Positions 1 through 8,864 of a stretch of DNA of 64,000 bases are shown here, piece by piece. Origin of the DNA: Roseobacter sp. Its GTDB lineage: Bacteria; Pseudomonadota; Alphaproteobacteria; Rhodobacterales; Rhodobacteraceae. The translations under genes were made by a program, and so were the position numbers. The notes under the pieces were generated by a model, which ran no database searches, was not told where the DNA came from, and saw nothing but the letters and a program-made list of their open reading frames with translations. The stretch is from the NCBI GenBank assembly GCA_015665415.1, contig JADFAE010000016.1, positions 62,001 through 126,000 on the forward strand, in the 5' to 3' direction. Within the stretch, counting starts at the first letter, position 1. Each line of letters begins with the position of its first letter.

Positions 1-750
1 CACGACCTCCACCCCCTCGGGGGGCCGGACCTCCGCCGGGCCCGTGATAAACACCACCTCCGCACCCTGATCGCGCAGAGCACGGGCAATTGCGGTGCCC
101 TGCGCCCCGGATGAGCGGTTGGCGATGTAGCGCACCGGATCAATCGGTTCATGCGTCGGCCCGGAGGTGACCAGGATACGCCGCCCGCTCAGCGCTCCGG
201 CTTTGAATGTCCCGGCAATGGCCGCCACCAATTCATCCGGTTCCGCCATACGCCCAGGGCCATATTCACCGCAGGCCATGCCGCCCTCGTTGGGGCCGAC
301 AAACTGCACCCCATCGCCACGCAAAGTTGCAACATTTCGCTGTGTGGCGGCATGCTCCCACATCCGTACATTCATGGCTGGGGCCAGCAACACCGGAGTA
401 TCGGTTGCCAGCAGCAGGGTTGTGGCCAGATCATTGGCATGGCCTTGCGCCATCTTGGCCATCAAATCGGCCGTAGCAGGTGCCACCACCACCAGATCGG
501 CGCTGCGCGACAGCTGGATATGCCCCATCTCGGCCTCAGCCGTCAGATCAAAAAGATCCCGGTGCACCGCCTGCCCGGCCAGCGCCGAAACCGACAGCGG
601 GGTCACAAACTCTTCCCCGGCCCGCGTCAACACCGGGGTGACAGCGGCCCCCTGATCCTGCAGACGCCGGATCAGCTCCAGTGACTTATAGGCCGCTATG
701 CCGCCGCCAATGATCAGTAGAATCTGTTTTCCAGCCAGCATCTTGCCCAT
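1..750 (-). CDS. coaBC: CoaBC, phosphopantothenoylcysteine decarboxylase / phosphopantothenate-cysteine ligase (3' end outside window)
   Basis: Bifunctional coenzyme A biosynthesis enzyme. The CoaB domain joins cysteine to 4'-phosphopantothenate and the CoaC domain decarboxylates the product to 4'-phosphopantetheine. The reverse strand starts at an ATG (750-748) and reads MGKMLAGKQILLIIGGGIAA, the flavoprotein nucleotide-binding start of CoaC. Further on come the CoaC motif APAMNVRMWEH (the N of PxMNxxMW) and FVGPNEGGMACGE with the catalytic cysteine. The start of the CoaB domain follows (RRILVTSGPTHEPIDPVRYI). About 250 residues are visible; the rest of the CoaB domain lies beyond base 1. 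Transcription is leftward, away from the chaN-like gene. Family assignment is very secure. Confidence 0.95.
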   Translation of the reverse strand, partial: MGKMLAGKQILLIIGGGIAAYKSLELIRRLQDQGAAVTPVLTRAGEEFVTPLSVSALAGQAVHRDLFDLTAEAEMGHIQLSRSADLVVVAPATADLMAKMAQGHANDLATTLLLATDTPVLLAPAMNVRMWEHAATQRNVATLRGDGVQFVGPNEGGMACGEYGPGRMAEPDELVAAIAGTFKAGALSGRRILVTSGPTHEPIDPVRYIANRSSGAQGTAIARALRDQGAEVVFITGPAEVRPPEGVEVV

Positions 751-871
751 TCCTTTGCGGTCTCAAACCTCGGGCAACCCTACTGCCATCCCGACAAAGA
801 GGGAATGGCCTTTGCACAGCAAGGGCAGCGTTGCAGACAAGGCCAGACACAGGCAGCCACCGCCGACCAGA

Positions 872-1768
872 CTAGTCCGATGTGCGAAAGGCCAGACAGG
901 GATCCGGGCGCACCACGGCGGGGCTGGAATAGGTGACATCAAAGTCGCCCTCGATTTGCTCCGCTTCCATCTGTCCCAAAGTCAGCACCCTCAGCTCCGG
1001 AGCCGCCCGATGCAGATAGACCACCAACCCGCGATCCCTGCGGGCATGGCCATTGCCGGTGATCACCACCACCGGACCGCCAGTCTGGCGCCAGGCCTGT
1101 TCTGCCGCTGCGGCAAGACTGGCATCCCGCAGGCGCTGAAAATCAACCAGCATCGGCAACATCTCATCCGGCATGGCGTTGCAGTGATTGGCCTTCTGGT
1201 CCGCTTCTCGCTGCGCCTGCTCGGCCTGTGGCAAGGCTTGATCCAGACCGAAGCGCGCGGCATCCGCACCAAAATGGCGGGCCACCCCGGTCGCCAAGGC
1301 GGCCTGTGCCTCGGCACGCGGCACCAAGGCGCCAAACTGCTGCGCCAGGGCTGCGGCCTCAAACACCGGCGCGTAAAGCGCAAACTCTGGCCAGCCCGAA
1401 CCCTCCCAATCCAGCGCTTTGGCCGTGGCTTCGGGGCTTTGCAACAAATCTGAGCTGAGGGTCTCGGCCTGCGCATGGGTCATCATCTCCCAGACCACGG
1501 CCCTGGGCGACAGCGCCTTGATCAGCTCCGCCTGGATTTGGTGATGCGCGCCATTGTCGTGCAATTCCCCGAGGACAATCACATCCGCCCCGGACAACAG
1601 CCCAGCGAGATTCTCCGGTTTCTGTGCCTCAACGGATGTCACCGTGCTCGCATTTGTCACTGCGCCCGCATTGGCTGCAGGCGCCGGTACTGCAAATGGG
1701 ATCACCGCCAATGCAGCTGCAATAACAGGGGCAATCAAATACCTTACTAAAAAACTATGCCTGTTCAT
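872..1768 (-). CDS. ChaN-family (haem-binding uptake/Tiki-like) exported protein
   Basis: 298-residue protein of the ChaN/DUF399 family, whose characterised member (Campylobacter ChaN) binds haem at the cell surface. An N-terminal hydrophobic segment (about residues 9-33) looks like a signal peptide. The family motif VLGELHDNGAHHQIQ, with its Glu and two His, follows at about residue 70, and GNGHARRDRG lies near residue 230. Its ATG overlaps the stop of the upstream sigma-factor gene (ATGA, 1765-1768), so translation of the two is probably coupled. From memory, the same pair (rpoH(II) plus this protein) occurs in Rhodobacter, where the sigma factor serves the singlet-oxygen response; a haem or iron role during oxidative stress is an inference. 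Confidence 0.8.
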   Translation of the reverse strand: MNRHSFLVRYLIAPVIAAALAVIPFAVPAPAANAGAVTNASTVTSVEAQKPENLAGLLSGADVIVLGELHDNGAHHQIQAELIKALSPRAVVWEMMTHAQAETLSSDLLQSPEATAKALDWEGSGWPEFALYAPVFEAAALAQQFGALVPRAEAQAALATGVARHFGADAARFGLDQALPQAEQAQREADQKANHCNAMPDEMLPMLVDFQRLRDASLAAAAEQAWRQTGGPVVVITGNGHARRDRGLVVYLHRAAPELRVLTLGQMEAEQIEGDFDVTYSSPAVVRPDPCLAFRTSD

Positions 1769-2643
1769 GAAAGCAGCTTTTGCACTTCCCGTGAGCGTCT
1801 TTCAAGCGCCTTTCGCATTTTCAAAAAGGCCCCGGCCTCGAGCTGACGCACCCGCTCTTTTGACAGCTGCAGCTCGCGCCCCAGGTCCTCCAGCGTGCGT
1901 GGCGTGTCTTTCAATTTACGCGCCACAACAATCAGTCTTTCGCGCTCAGTCAGATCCTGCATCGCCTCGACCAACCATTTCCGCAATTGGCGGCGATCAT
2001 GGCTGCCCTCGACCACCTCGGCGGCCTGGGCGCTGTCATCCTGCAGCGCATCAATCCACTCGCGCCCCTCTGCCTCGCTGGACTGCACCGCATTAAGCGA
2101 AAAATCAGCCCCTGCAAGTCGGCCATCCATCATCTGAACATCCCTGAGAGGCACGCCGATTTCGGACGCGATCTTTTGATGCAGTTGGTGTTTGTCCAGA
2201 CGCTCGCCCGCAACATTTGCCTCGCGCTCGAGCTGCGCCTGGACCCGGCGCATGTTGAAGAACAGCGATTTCTGCGAGGAAGTAGACCCCGTCCGCACCA
2301 TCGACCAATTGCGCATCACATAGTCCTGGATCGAGGCCTTGATCCACCAGACGGCATAGGTGGAAAACCGCACGCCACGGTCGGGGTCGAATTTATCCGC
2401 CGCCTTCATCAGCCCCAGACCTGCCTCCTGGATGAGATCATTCATCGGCGCGCCATAGCGTTTGAACTTGGCCGCCATGGAAATCGCCAGGCGCATATAG
2501 GCATTGATCAACCGGTGCAGCGCCTGCACGTCGCGCTCATCCCGCCAGGCATAGGCAAGACTTCGTTCCGTCTCTGCATCAAGCAGTTCGGCCTTCATCG
2601 CCTGTTTCGGCAATGGGTTTGCATCGATATAGTCAAGCGCCAT
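1765..2643 (-). CDS. rpoH: RNA polymerase sigma-32 factor, RpoH(II) type
   Basis: 292-residue group 3 sigma factor. Region 2 is clear (LINAYMRLAISMAAKFKRYG, then FSTYAVWWIKASIQDYV). It is followed by the RpoH box QKSLFFNMRR, the signature of heat-shock sigma factors, and a C-terminal region 4 helix-turn-helix (TLEDLGRELQLSKERVRQLE). The start at 2643 is chosen because GGGGGGAAACT sits just upstream; a longer frame to 2718 adds 25 basic/aromatic residues without support. The N-terminus (MALDYIDAN) differs from the RpoH(I) type I recall, and the downstream chaN-like gene also fits RpoH(II), which is involved in photo-oxidative stress in Rhodobacter. I found no convincing RpoE-type promoter upstream. 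Confidence 0.9.
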   Translation of the reverse strand: MALDYIDANPLPKQAMKAELLDAETERSLAYAWRDERDVQALHRLINAYMRLAISMAAKFKRYGAPMNDLIQEAGLGLMKAADKFDPDRGVRFSTYAVWWIKASIQDYVMRNWSMVRTGSTSSQKSLFFNMRRVQAQLEREANVAGERLDKHQLHQKIASEIGVPLRDVQMMDGRLAGADFSLNAVQSSEAEGREWIDALQDDSAQAAEVVEGSHDRRQLRKWLVEAMQDLTERERLIVVARKLKDTPRTLEDLGRELQLSKERVRQLEAGAFLKMRKALERRSREVQKLLS

Positions 2644-2990
2644 AGTTTCCCCCCGAAGTCTGATCGACTTGAAAAACGGAGCAAACCGGCTGGTCTTAAG
2701 ACTTTGGAACAATAGCAAGCGGCCGGCTGTCCGCTAGTCCGCAGCGCAAGGCAACGGTACAGTCTCGCCGGAACTGAAGCTCCCGTTCTGGGAGGTTGGC
2801 ACGCATCTTGCGCCCTGGTTCAATGCATTCGGCAAATTGACCGACCACCCCGCATCCCCAGTGAGATATTGCAGGAATTATGCCTGCGCTCAGAGGACGG
2901 GTTGGACCCTGACCTGTCTTCACCCTTGTTTTGGGCGCATCCAGCGGGTACGCACAATGGCGAAACCGTTCATAACTAAGGGTAAAGAAC
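2644..2990. other. 347-base divergent intergenic region
   Basis: Lies between the divergently read rpoH and cobP. It should hold both promoters, but I could not identify a good -35/-10 pair, an RpoE-type site or a cobalamin riboswitch. Short open frames here have no family resemblance and no good ribosome binding site. Confidence 0.5.
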
Positions 2991-3509
2991 TTGTCGGCAC
3001 CTGTCACATTCATTCTGGGCGGCGCCGCATCAGGCAAGTCAAAATTCGCCGAAGAAATTTGTTTAAAATCTTCTAAATCAAGAGCTTACCTTGCCACATC
3101 ACAAATATTTGATGACGAAATGCGAGACAAGGTAAAACGTCATATTTTGCAGCGCGGTAGCGGTTGGGTGACCCATGAGGAGCCGCTGAAGGCGGCAGAG
3201 ATTCTGCGCCAGCTGCCGCCTGATCAGATCTGCCTGCTGGACTGCGCCACCATGTGGCTGACCAATCACCTGCTGGCCGACAGCGATCTTGCGGCGGCCC
3301 AAGCAGAGCTGCTGCAGGCCATAGAGAGCTGCGCTGGCGAGCTGGTGGTGGTCTCCAATGAGACCGGCCTGGGCATCGTGCCAGACAATGCCCTCGCCCG
3401 CCGGTTTCGCGAAGCCCAGGGTCGATTGAACATTGACCTAGCCGCCCAGGCTGACACCGTGGTTCAGGTCACTGCCGGGCTGCCCTTGGTTTTGAAAGGC
3501 AGCCTATGA
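2991..3509 (+). CDS. cobP: Bifunctional adenosylcobinamide kinase / adenosylcobinamide-phosphate guanylyltransferase
   Basis: Cobalamin nucleotide-loop assembly enzyme (CobP/CobU). It phosphorylates adenosylcobinamide and then transfers GMP. The P-loop GGAASGKSKFAEE lies at residues 10-22. The motifs LLDCATMWLTNHLL and VVVSNETGLGIVPDN are typical of the family, and 172 residues is normal length. The start is a TTG at 2991 preceded by AAGGGTAAAGAAC. The stop overlaps the next start (ATGA, 3506-3509), so it is coupled to the cobC-like phosphatase. Other cobalamin genes are not in the window. Confidence 0.92.
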   Translation: MSAPVTFILGGAASGKSKFAEEICLKSSKSRAYLATSQIFDDEMRDKVKRHILQRGSGWVTHEEPLKAAEILRQLPPDQICLLDCATMWLTNHLLADSDLAAAQAELLQAIESCAGELVVVSNETGLGIVPDNALARRFREAQGRLNIDLAAQADTVVQVTAGLPLVLKGSL

Positions 3510-4087
3510 CCACGCGCCTGTTCCTGATCCGGCATGGCCCCACCCATGCAAAAACCATGGTGGGATGGTCCGACCTGCCCGCGGATCTGTCCGACCATGC
3601 CGCTCTGGCCCGGCTGGAGGCCGCCCTGCCGTCCGAAGCTCTGGTGGTTTCATCTGATCTGATCCGCGCCGCCGATACCGCCAGTGCCATTCAGGGGAAC
3701 CGCCACCGCCTGCCGCATATGCCCGGCCTGCGCGAAATCCATTTCGGAGCCTGGGAGCTGCGCAGCTGGAAAGACATCGACGCCGAAGACCCCAGCCACA
3801 TCCGCGCCTATTGGGAGACCCCCGGTGATGTCACCCCCCCGGGCGGCGAAAGCTGGAACCAGGTCTGCGCCCGGGTCAACGATGCGGTCGATAGTTTGCT
3901 AGCGTCCCATGCGGGCCGGGATCTGGTAATAGTCGGCCATTTCGGCCAGATCCTGACGCAGATCCAGCGGGCGGAAGGTCTCAGCGCTGAGGCGGCCTTT
4001 TCCCACAAGATCGACAATCTCTCGCTGAGCGAGCTGCATGTCGGGCCTGAGGGTTGGAAGAGTTTAGAAATAAATCAAAATATGTGA
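3506..4087 (+). CDS. cobC: Histidine phosphatase, probable alpha-ribazole phosphatase (CobC-like)
   Basis: 193-residue phosphoglycerate-mutase-type phosphatase. The catalytic RHG lies at residues 9-11 (LIRHGPTHAKT) and the second His in IVGHFGQILTQ near residue 142. WSDLPADLSD replaces the usual G..D.PLT segment. Translational coupling to cobP points to removal of the 5'-phosphate of alpha-ribazole phosphate in cobalamin lower-ligand assembly. The histidine-phosphatase call is secure; the alpha-ribazole specificity rests mainly on the neighbour. Confidence 0.75.
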   Translation: MTTRLFLIRHGPTHAKTMVGWSDLPADLSDHAALARLEAALPSEALVVSSDLIRAADTASAIQGNRHRLPHMPGLREIHFGAWELRSWKDIDAEDPSHIRAYWETPGDVTPPGGESWNQVCARVNDAVDSLLASHAGRDLVIVGHFGQILTQIQRAEGLSAEAAFSHKIDNLSLSELHVGPEGWKSLEINQNM

Positions 4088-4145
4088 TATGTAACGTCAC
4101 AAATATTCGATTTATTGATGTGAGTTTCGCGCCTAGACTCGCCCC

Positions 4146-4829
4146 ATGACATATGAACTCTACATTGGTGATCGCATGTATTCCAGTTGGTCGTTGCGCG
4201 GCTGGCTCATGCTCGAAAAATTTGCAATCCCGCATCAGGTCCACATGGTAGGCCTTTATACCGGCACCATGGGGGATGACCTGGCACATCTGGCCCCAGC
4301 GCGTTTGGTTCCAGCCCTGAAGACCGATCAGGGACTGGTGGTGGGCGAAAGCCTGGCCATGGCAGAGACCCTGGCGGAACAGTTTCCCACCGCAGGCCTA
4401 TGGCCAGTCGATGCCGATCAACGCGCCACTGCCCGCTGGTTGGTGACGGAGATGGTCACCGGGTTTTCCGCGCTTCGGGGCGATTGTGCGATGCAACTCT
4501 CCCATGTCTGGCAGGGGTTTACCCCTTCTGCAGCGGTGCAAAAGGATCTCGCCCGCATTGAGACCCTGTTTGACCACGCCCGCAAAATCTCTGGCGCGAC
4601 TGAGGGCTTTCTCTTTGGCAGCTACAGCCTGGCAGATGTTTTTTACACGCCGGTCGCGGCCCGGATCATCGGCTATGATCTGCCGGTCTGCGCCGCGACC
4701 CGCGCCTATTGCGAGCTGTTGATGTCGGATCCGGCGGTGCTGAACTGGCAGCAACTGGCCCGCGAGGTCAGCTATGACCCGGAACCCTACCAGCTGGGGC
4801 TGCCCCGCCTGCCGTGGCCAATCAGCTAA
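4146..4829 (+). CDS. Glutathione S-transferase family protein
   Basis: 227-residue two-domain GST. The thioredoxin-like half starts MTYELYIGDRMYSSWSLRGW, with the SSW/Ser placement of the catalytic site seen in zeta/beta-like bacterial GSTs. It is followed by the substrate-contact segment RLVPALKTDQGLVVGESLAM (cis-Pro in VPAL, Glu-Ser in GES). The helical half contains GSYSLADVFYTPVAAR, the N-capping/hydrophobic-staple region. No substrate can be inferred. The 58-base gap from the cobC-like gene contains a TGTGA...TCACA arrangement (4083-4101) of unclear meaning. Confidence 0.85.
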   Translation: MTYELYIGDRMYSSWSLRGWLMLEKFAIPHQVHMVGLYTGTMGDDLAHLAPARLVPALKTDQGLVVGESLAMAETLAEQFPTAGLWPVDADQRATARWLVTEMVTGFSALRGDCAMQLSHVWQGFTPSAAVQKDLARIETLFDHARKISGATEGFLFGSYSLADVFYTPVAARIIGYDLPVCAATRAYCELLMSDPAVLNWQQLAREVSYDPEPYQLGLPRLPWPIS

Positions 4830-4985
4830 GCCGCTCATGCCCCGCAAGTTTGAGGCAAAGCCACCAGCGGCGCGTCAAGCTTGCGGGAAATCTGCACAAA
4901 ATCCCCTGCTCCCTGAATTCTGTTAACGACTCCAATACCACGGTCTTTATGATTTTCCCTTGTTTGATCAAGGGAGTGGAGCGGC

Positions 4986-6497
4986 ATGATCTCTCGCGCC
5001 AATACGGTCGCCTTTCAGGGCATCGACGCCCGCCCCGTCGAGGTGCAATGCGCGGTGGTGGCCGGGCTGCCCGCCTTTGCCATTGTCGGCCTCCCCGACA
5101 AAGCGGTCTCCGAGGCTCGGGAACGGGTGCGCGCCGCCTTTGCGGCCATGTCGATCGCGCTGCCGGCCAAGCGCATCACGGTCAATCTCTCGCCCGCAGA
5201 TCTGCCCAAGGAAGGCAGCCATTTTGATTTGCCCATCGCCCTGTCGCTGCTGGCCGCCATTGGCATCATCCCCCCCGAACCCGTGGCAGAGACCATCGCC
5301 CTGGGGGAATTGTCACTCGACGGGATCCTGATGCCGGTCACCGGGGCCCTGCCCGCCGCCATGGGGGCGGCCGCTGCCGACCGGGCCTTGCTCTGCCCCA
5401 AACCCTCCGCCGCAGAGGCCGCCTGGGCCGGGGAAGCCCTGGTGATTGGGGCCACCGATCTAACCGAGGTAGTGCGCCATTTCACCGGCGAGATGCCCCT
5501 GCCCCCGGCCCGCCCCGGCGAGGTCACCTCTGCGGCGGGTCTGCGCGATCTGCGCGATATCAAGGGCCAGGAACACGCCAAACGCGCCCTGGAGATCGCG
5601 GCGGCCGGGCGTCACCATCTCCTATTGGTGGGCCCGCCCGGATCGGGCAAATCCATGCTGGCCGCGCGACTGCCCTCGATTTTACCACCGCTTTCCCCGG
5701 CTGAGGCCTTGGAAACCTCGATGATCCAGTCCCTGTGTGGGCTGATCGAAGGCGGCGGCATCAATCGCAGCCGCCCCTTTCGCGAACCACATCACACCGC
5801 CTCGATGGCGGCCATTGTCGGGGGGGGACGCCGGGCGCAACCGGGCGAGATCAGCCTGGCCCACAATGGCGTGTTGTTCATGGATGAATTGCCAGAGTTC
5901 AACCGCGTGGTGCTGGAAACTCTGCGCCAGCCGCTGGAAAGCGGCGAGGTGATGATTGCTCGGGCCAATGCCCATATCCGCTACCCCAGCCGGTTCATGC
6001 TGGTGGCAGCGGCCAACCCCTGCAAATGTGGCTATCTGGCCGATGCCTCCCGCGCCTGCGGCCGGGCGCCAACCTGCGGCGAGGATTATCTGGGTCGCAT
6101 ATCAGGCCCCATGCTGGACCGCTTTGATCTGCGCATCGAAGTGCCGCCAGTGGATTTTCGTGATCTCGATCTGCCCAGCGCCAGCGAAGGCTCTGCTGAG
6201 GTCGCCCAGCGCATCGCCATTGCCCGCGAGATCCAGGATGCGCGCTACCGGGAGGCCCCCGAAGTCTGGCTCAATGCTGATGCCGAAGGCGACATTCTGG
6301 AGCAAGCGGTGACGCTGACGCCCGACAGCCGCGACTTGTTGTTGCGTGCCGCCGAACGGTTTGGCCTGAGTGCACGCGGCTATCACCGGGTCATGCGGGT
6401 GGCGCGCACCATTGCCGATCTGGCCTGCGAACAACAGGTGCAGCGCGCCCATCTGGCCGAGGCGCTAGGCTTTCGCCTCAGCACTTCGGCCATGTAA
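4986..6497 (+). CDS. comM: YifB/ComM-family Mg-chelatase-like AAA+ ATPase
   Basis: 503-residue AAA+ protein. In naturally competent bacteria ComM is a hexameric helicase that drives branch migration of incoming DNA during transformation. The N-terminal S5/LonC-like domain (residues 1 to about 170) opens with ISRANTVAFQGIDARPVEVQ. Walker A is GPPGSGKSMLAARLPSILP (about residue 216) and Walker B is GVLFMDELPEFN. NPCKCGYL and CGRAPTC carry the cysteines typical of YifB. An upstream AAGGGAGTGGAG supports the start. It stands alone, convergent with gshB. Confidence 0.93.
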   Translation: MISRANTVAFQGIDARPVEVQCAVVAGLPAFAIVGLPDKAVSEARERVRAAFAAMSIALPAKRITVNLSPADLPKEGSHFDLPIALSLLAAIGIIPPEPVAETIALGELSLDGILMPVTGALPAAMGAAAADRALLCPKPSAAEAAWAGEALVIGATDLTEVVRHFTGEMPLPPARPGEVTSAAGLRDLRDIKGQEHAKRALEIAAAGRHHLLLVGPPGSGKSMLAARLPSILPPLSPAEALETSMIQSLCGLIEGGGINRSRPFREPHHTASMAAIVGGGRRAQPGEISLAHNGVLFMDELPEFNRVVLETLRQPLESGEVMIARANAHIRYPSRFMLVAAANPCKCGYLADASRACGRAPTCGEDYLGRISGPMLDRFDLRIEVPPVDFRDLDLPSASEGSAEVAQRIAIAREIQDARYREAPEVWLNADAEGDILEQAVTLTPDSRDLLLRAAERFGLSARGYHRVMRVARTIADLACEQQVQRAHLAEALGFRLSTSAM

Positions 6498-6507
6498 CAC
6501 GCCATCT

Positions 6508-7443
6508 TTAGCCTGCGCGAGCTTCGATTGCCTGCCAGATTTTTTCGGCGATATTCACCCCGTCAAAACGCTCCAGCTCCTGAATGCCGGTGGGCGAGGT
6601 CACGTTGATTTCGGTCAGATAATCGCCAATCACATCGATGCCGACAAAGACCTGGCCCTTTTCCTTCAAGAGCGGACCGATGGCGGCGCAAATTTCCAGA
6701 TCGCGCTCCGTCAGGCCAACCTTTTCGGGACGCCCGCCCACATGCATATTGGAGCGGGTCTCGCCTGCGGCTGGCACCCGATTGATCGCGCCAACCGGCT
6801 CGCCATCCACCAGGATCACCCGCTTGTCGCCATTGCTGACGTCGGGCAGGAATTTCTGCACGATCAGCGGCTCGCGGCTGAAACCAGTAAACAGCTCATG
6901 CAGCGAGGTCAGGTTGCGGTCATTGGCATCGAGCCGGAACACGCCCGCACCGCCATTGCCATAGAGCGGCTTGAGGATGATGTCGCCGTGGCGCGCCTTG
7001 AAGTCCTTGATCGTGTCGAGATCGCGGGCAATCGCGGTGGGCGGAGTCAAATCAGGGAAATCCAGAACCAGCAGTTTTTCCGGGTAATTGCGCACCCAGA
7101 ACGGATCATTCACCACCAGGCACTGGTCCTTGAGGCGGTCCAGCAGATGGGTTGAGGTGATGTAATGCATATCGAACGGCGGGTCCTGACGCAGCCAGAC
7201 CACATCAAAATCCGCCAGGTCCACTTCGCGCATCTCGCCCAATACCGCTGGGGTGCCTGCAACGCGCTGGACTGTCATGTCCTGACCGCGCGCGGTGATC
7301 TTGCCTTCCTGATACGCCAGCTGATCTGGCAGATAGAAAAACAGCTCATGCCCCCGCGCCTGCGCCTCTTCCGCCAGGCGGAAGCTGCTGTCGGCGTTGA
7401 TGTCGACACCCATGATCGGGTCCATCTGAAAGGCGATTTTCAT
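6508..7443 (-). CDS. gshB: Glutathione synthase
   Basis: Joins gamma-glutamylcysteine and glycine using ATP (ATP-grasp family). The start at 7443 ([20 protein letters not shown]) matches the GshB N-terminus and follows AAGGGAATGTGCC; a further 18 codons upstream lack support. Visible motifs are [20 protein letters not shown], the ATP-grasp [16 protein letters not shown], and [20 protein letters not shown] for metal and substrate binding. 311 residues is normal. It is last in a leftward set rsmI-yraN-gshB, an arrangement I recall from other alphaproteobacteria. Confidence 0.96.
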   Translation of the reverse strand: MKIAFQMDPIMGVDINADSSFRLAEEAQARGHELFFYLPDQLAYQEGKITARGQDMTVQRVAGTPAVLGEMREVDLADFDVVWLRQDPPFDMHYITSTHLLDRLKDQCLVVNDPFWVRNYPEKLLVLDFPDLTPPTAIARDLDTIKDFKARHGDIILKPLYGNGGAGVFRLDANDRNLTSLHELFTGFSREPLIVQKFLPDVSNGDKRVILVDGEPVGAINRVPAAGETRSNMHVGGRPEKVGLTERDLEICAAIGPLLKEKGQVFVGIDVIGDYLTEINVTSPTGIQELERFDGVNIAEKIWQAIEARAG

Positions 7444-7527
7444 GGCACATTCCCTTTTGCTTTGGCCATAGATGGCGCAGCCGGGACCCAGGTTCAATAT
7501 GCCTTGTTCAATTAGCCTCCTCTGCGG

Positions 7528-7920
7528 TCACCCCTGACCATAGGCATTCTCCAGGATTTCGACCTGACCAGAGCCGATCACCAGCACCACATCAATGCGG
7601 GCCTCACTCAGGCTGCCCTGCGCCTGTTGGTCGAGAAACAGCGCGGCAGAGGTCTGAATTCGACCCATTTGGCGCGGGTTGATCCGGGCAATTGCCGCCT
7701 CATAGCTGGGTCCGGTCTTGACCTCGGCAAAGACAAAGACGTCCCCGTGACGCAGGATCAGGTCAATCTCGCCGCCCGCGCCGCGCCAGCAGCGCTCCAG
7801 CACCTCATAGCCGAGATCCTCATAGGCGCGGGCCGCCTGATCCTCAGCGGCATGGCCCGCCAGATGGGACCGCAAACCTCGCGACACAGGCGGTTTGGGC
7901 TCTACTGGCGGTTTGGGCAT
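7528..7920 (-). CDS. yraN: YraN family protein (UPF0102, nuclease-like fold)
   Basis: 130-residue YraN/UPF0102 protein with a restriction-endonuclease-like fold. Motifs are LAGHAAEDQAARAYEDLGYEVLERCWRGAGGEIDLILR (E...GEIDLI) and VFAEVKT (the E-x-K of the nuclease core). Function is not established in any species. It is only one base downstream of rsmI and sits beside the LpoA-like gene, the same association seen in E. coli (rsmI, lpoA, yraN). Confidence 0.9.
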   Translation of the reverse strand: MPKPPVEPKPPVSRGLRSHLAGHAAEDQAARAYEDLGYEVLERCWRGAGGEIDLILRHGDVFVFAEVKTGPSYEAAIARINPRQMGRIQTSAALFLDQQAQGSLSEARIDVVLVIGSGQVEILENAYGQG

Positions 7921-7921
7921 T

Positions 7922-8779
7922 TTAGCCCTCCTTGGCCAGTTTCAATGCCAATTGGTAAACCTTGCGGCGCGGCATCTCATGGGCCTCGGCAACGATTGAG
8001 GCCGCGTCCTTGACCGAGTTTTCAATCAGGGCGGCGCGCAGATCGCTTTCGATGTCGCCATCGCTGGCCGCCACCTGCGTTGCGCGATCCACCAAGACCA
8101 CGATCTCACCTTTGACCGGGCTGTCCTCAAGACTTGCAGCCAGTTCTTCCAGTGGCAGACGGCGCACCTCTTCGAATTTCTTGGTCAACTCGCGGCATAG
8201 CGCAGCAGGCCGGTTGCCCAGAACCGCCGCCATATCCGCCACCGAAGCCGCCACCCGTTTGGGCGATTCATAAAAGGCCAAGGTGCCGGGAATGGCGCTC
8301 ACCTCCTGAAGGCGTTTGCGCCGTGCACCACTGGCATTGGGCAGAAACCCGGCAAAGAAAAACGCATCCGTCGGCAAGCCGGCCAGCGCTAGCGCAGTTG
8401 TCACCGCCGTCGCGCCTGGGGCTGATGTCACCAGATGGCCGGCCTCGGCAGCCGCTTTCGACAGCCCATAGCCGGGATCCGCGATCAGCGGCATGCCGGC
8501 CTCAGAGGCATAGGCCACAGATTGCCCCGCCTCCAAAGCCGCCAGGACCTTGCCCCGCGCGCCGGCACCGCTGTGGTCGTGATAGGCAATCACCTGACGC
8601 GTCCCCAGGGGCACCCCATGGATTTCCAGCAACCGGCGCAGCGAGCGGGTGTCTTCGGCGGCGATCAAATCCGCCGAGGCCAGCACATCCAGCGCCCGCA
8701 GGGTGATGTCGCGGGCGGTGCCCAGGGGTGTTGCCACAAAATAAAGTCCCGGCAACAAATTGACGATCTGGTGATTCAC
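7922..8779 (-). CDS. rsmI: 16S rRNA (cytidine1402-2'-O)-methyltransferase RsmI
   Basis: SAM-dependent methyltransferase of the tetrapyrrole-methylase fold that modifies C1402 in the ribosomal P site. It begins LLPGLYFVATPLGTARDITL, followed by ASADLIAAEDTR (strand-helix signature) and SEAGMPLIADPGY. I place the start at the GTG at 8779, preceded by AAAGGCGGG, giving 285 residues, the usual RsmI length. The frame is open to 9085, but that extension would run into the divergent lipoprotein gene and has no RsmI similarity. Confidence 0.93.
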   Translation of the reverse strand: MNHQIVNLLPGLYFVATPLGTARDITLRALDVLASADLIAAEDTRSLRRLLEIHGVPLGTRQVIAYHDHSGAGARGKVLAALEAGQSVAYASEAGMPLIADPGYGLSKAAAEAGHLVTSAPGATAVTTALALAGLPTDAFFFAGFLPNASGARRKRLQEVSAIPGTLAFYESPKRVAASVADMAAVLGNRPAALCRELTKKFEEVRRLPLEELAASLEDSPVKGEIVVLVDRATQVAASDGDIESDLRAALIENSVKDAASIVAEAHEMPRRKVYQLALKLAKEG

Positions 8780-8864
8780 GCTGGACCCGCCTTTTTGGTC
8801 GTTTATTATCCCCCCAGAACCAACACGGCGCAAAGCGCCGGACAAGGGGAGTTTCAAGTCCATT

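Noticed and set aside
151-684. Plus-strand open frames over coaBC
   Set aside because: The reverse strand encodes CoaC/CoaB motifs continuously from 750 to the window edge.
2750-2990. Possible cobalamin riboswitch before cobP
   Set aside because: No B12-box-like sequence or plausible fold could be found.
2696-3037. 113-codon minus-strand frame upstream of rpoH
   Set aside because: Overlaps the cobP start, has no family resemblance and would occupy the divergent promoter region.
4083-4101. TGTGA...TCACA dyad before the glutathione transferase gene as a CRP site
   Set aside because: The spacer is 9 bases rather than 6, and E. coli-type CRP control is not expected here.
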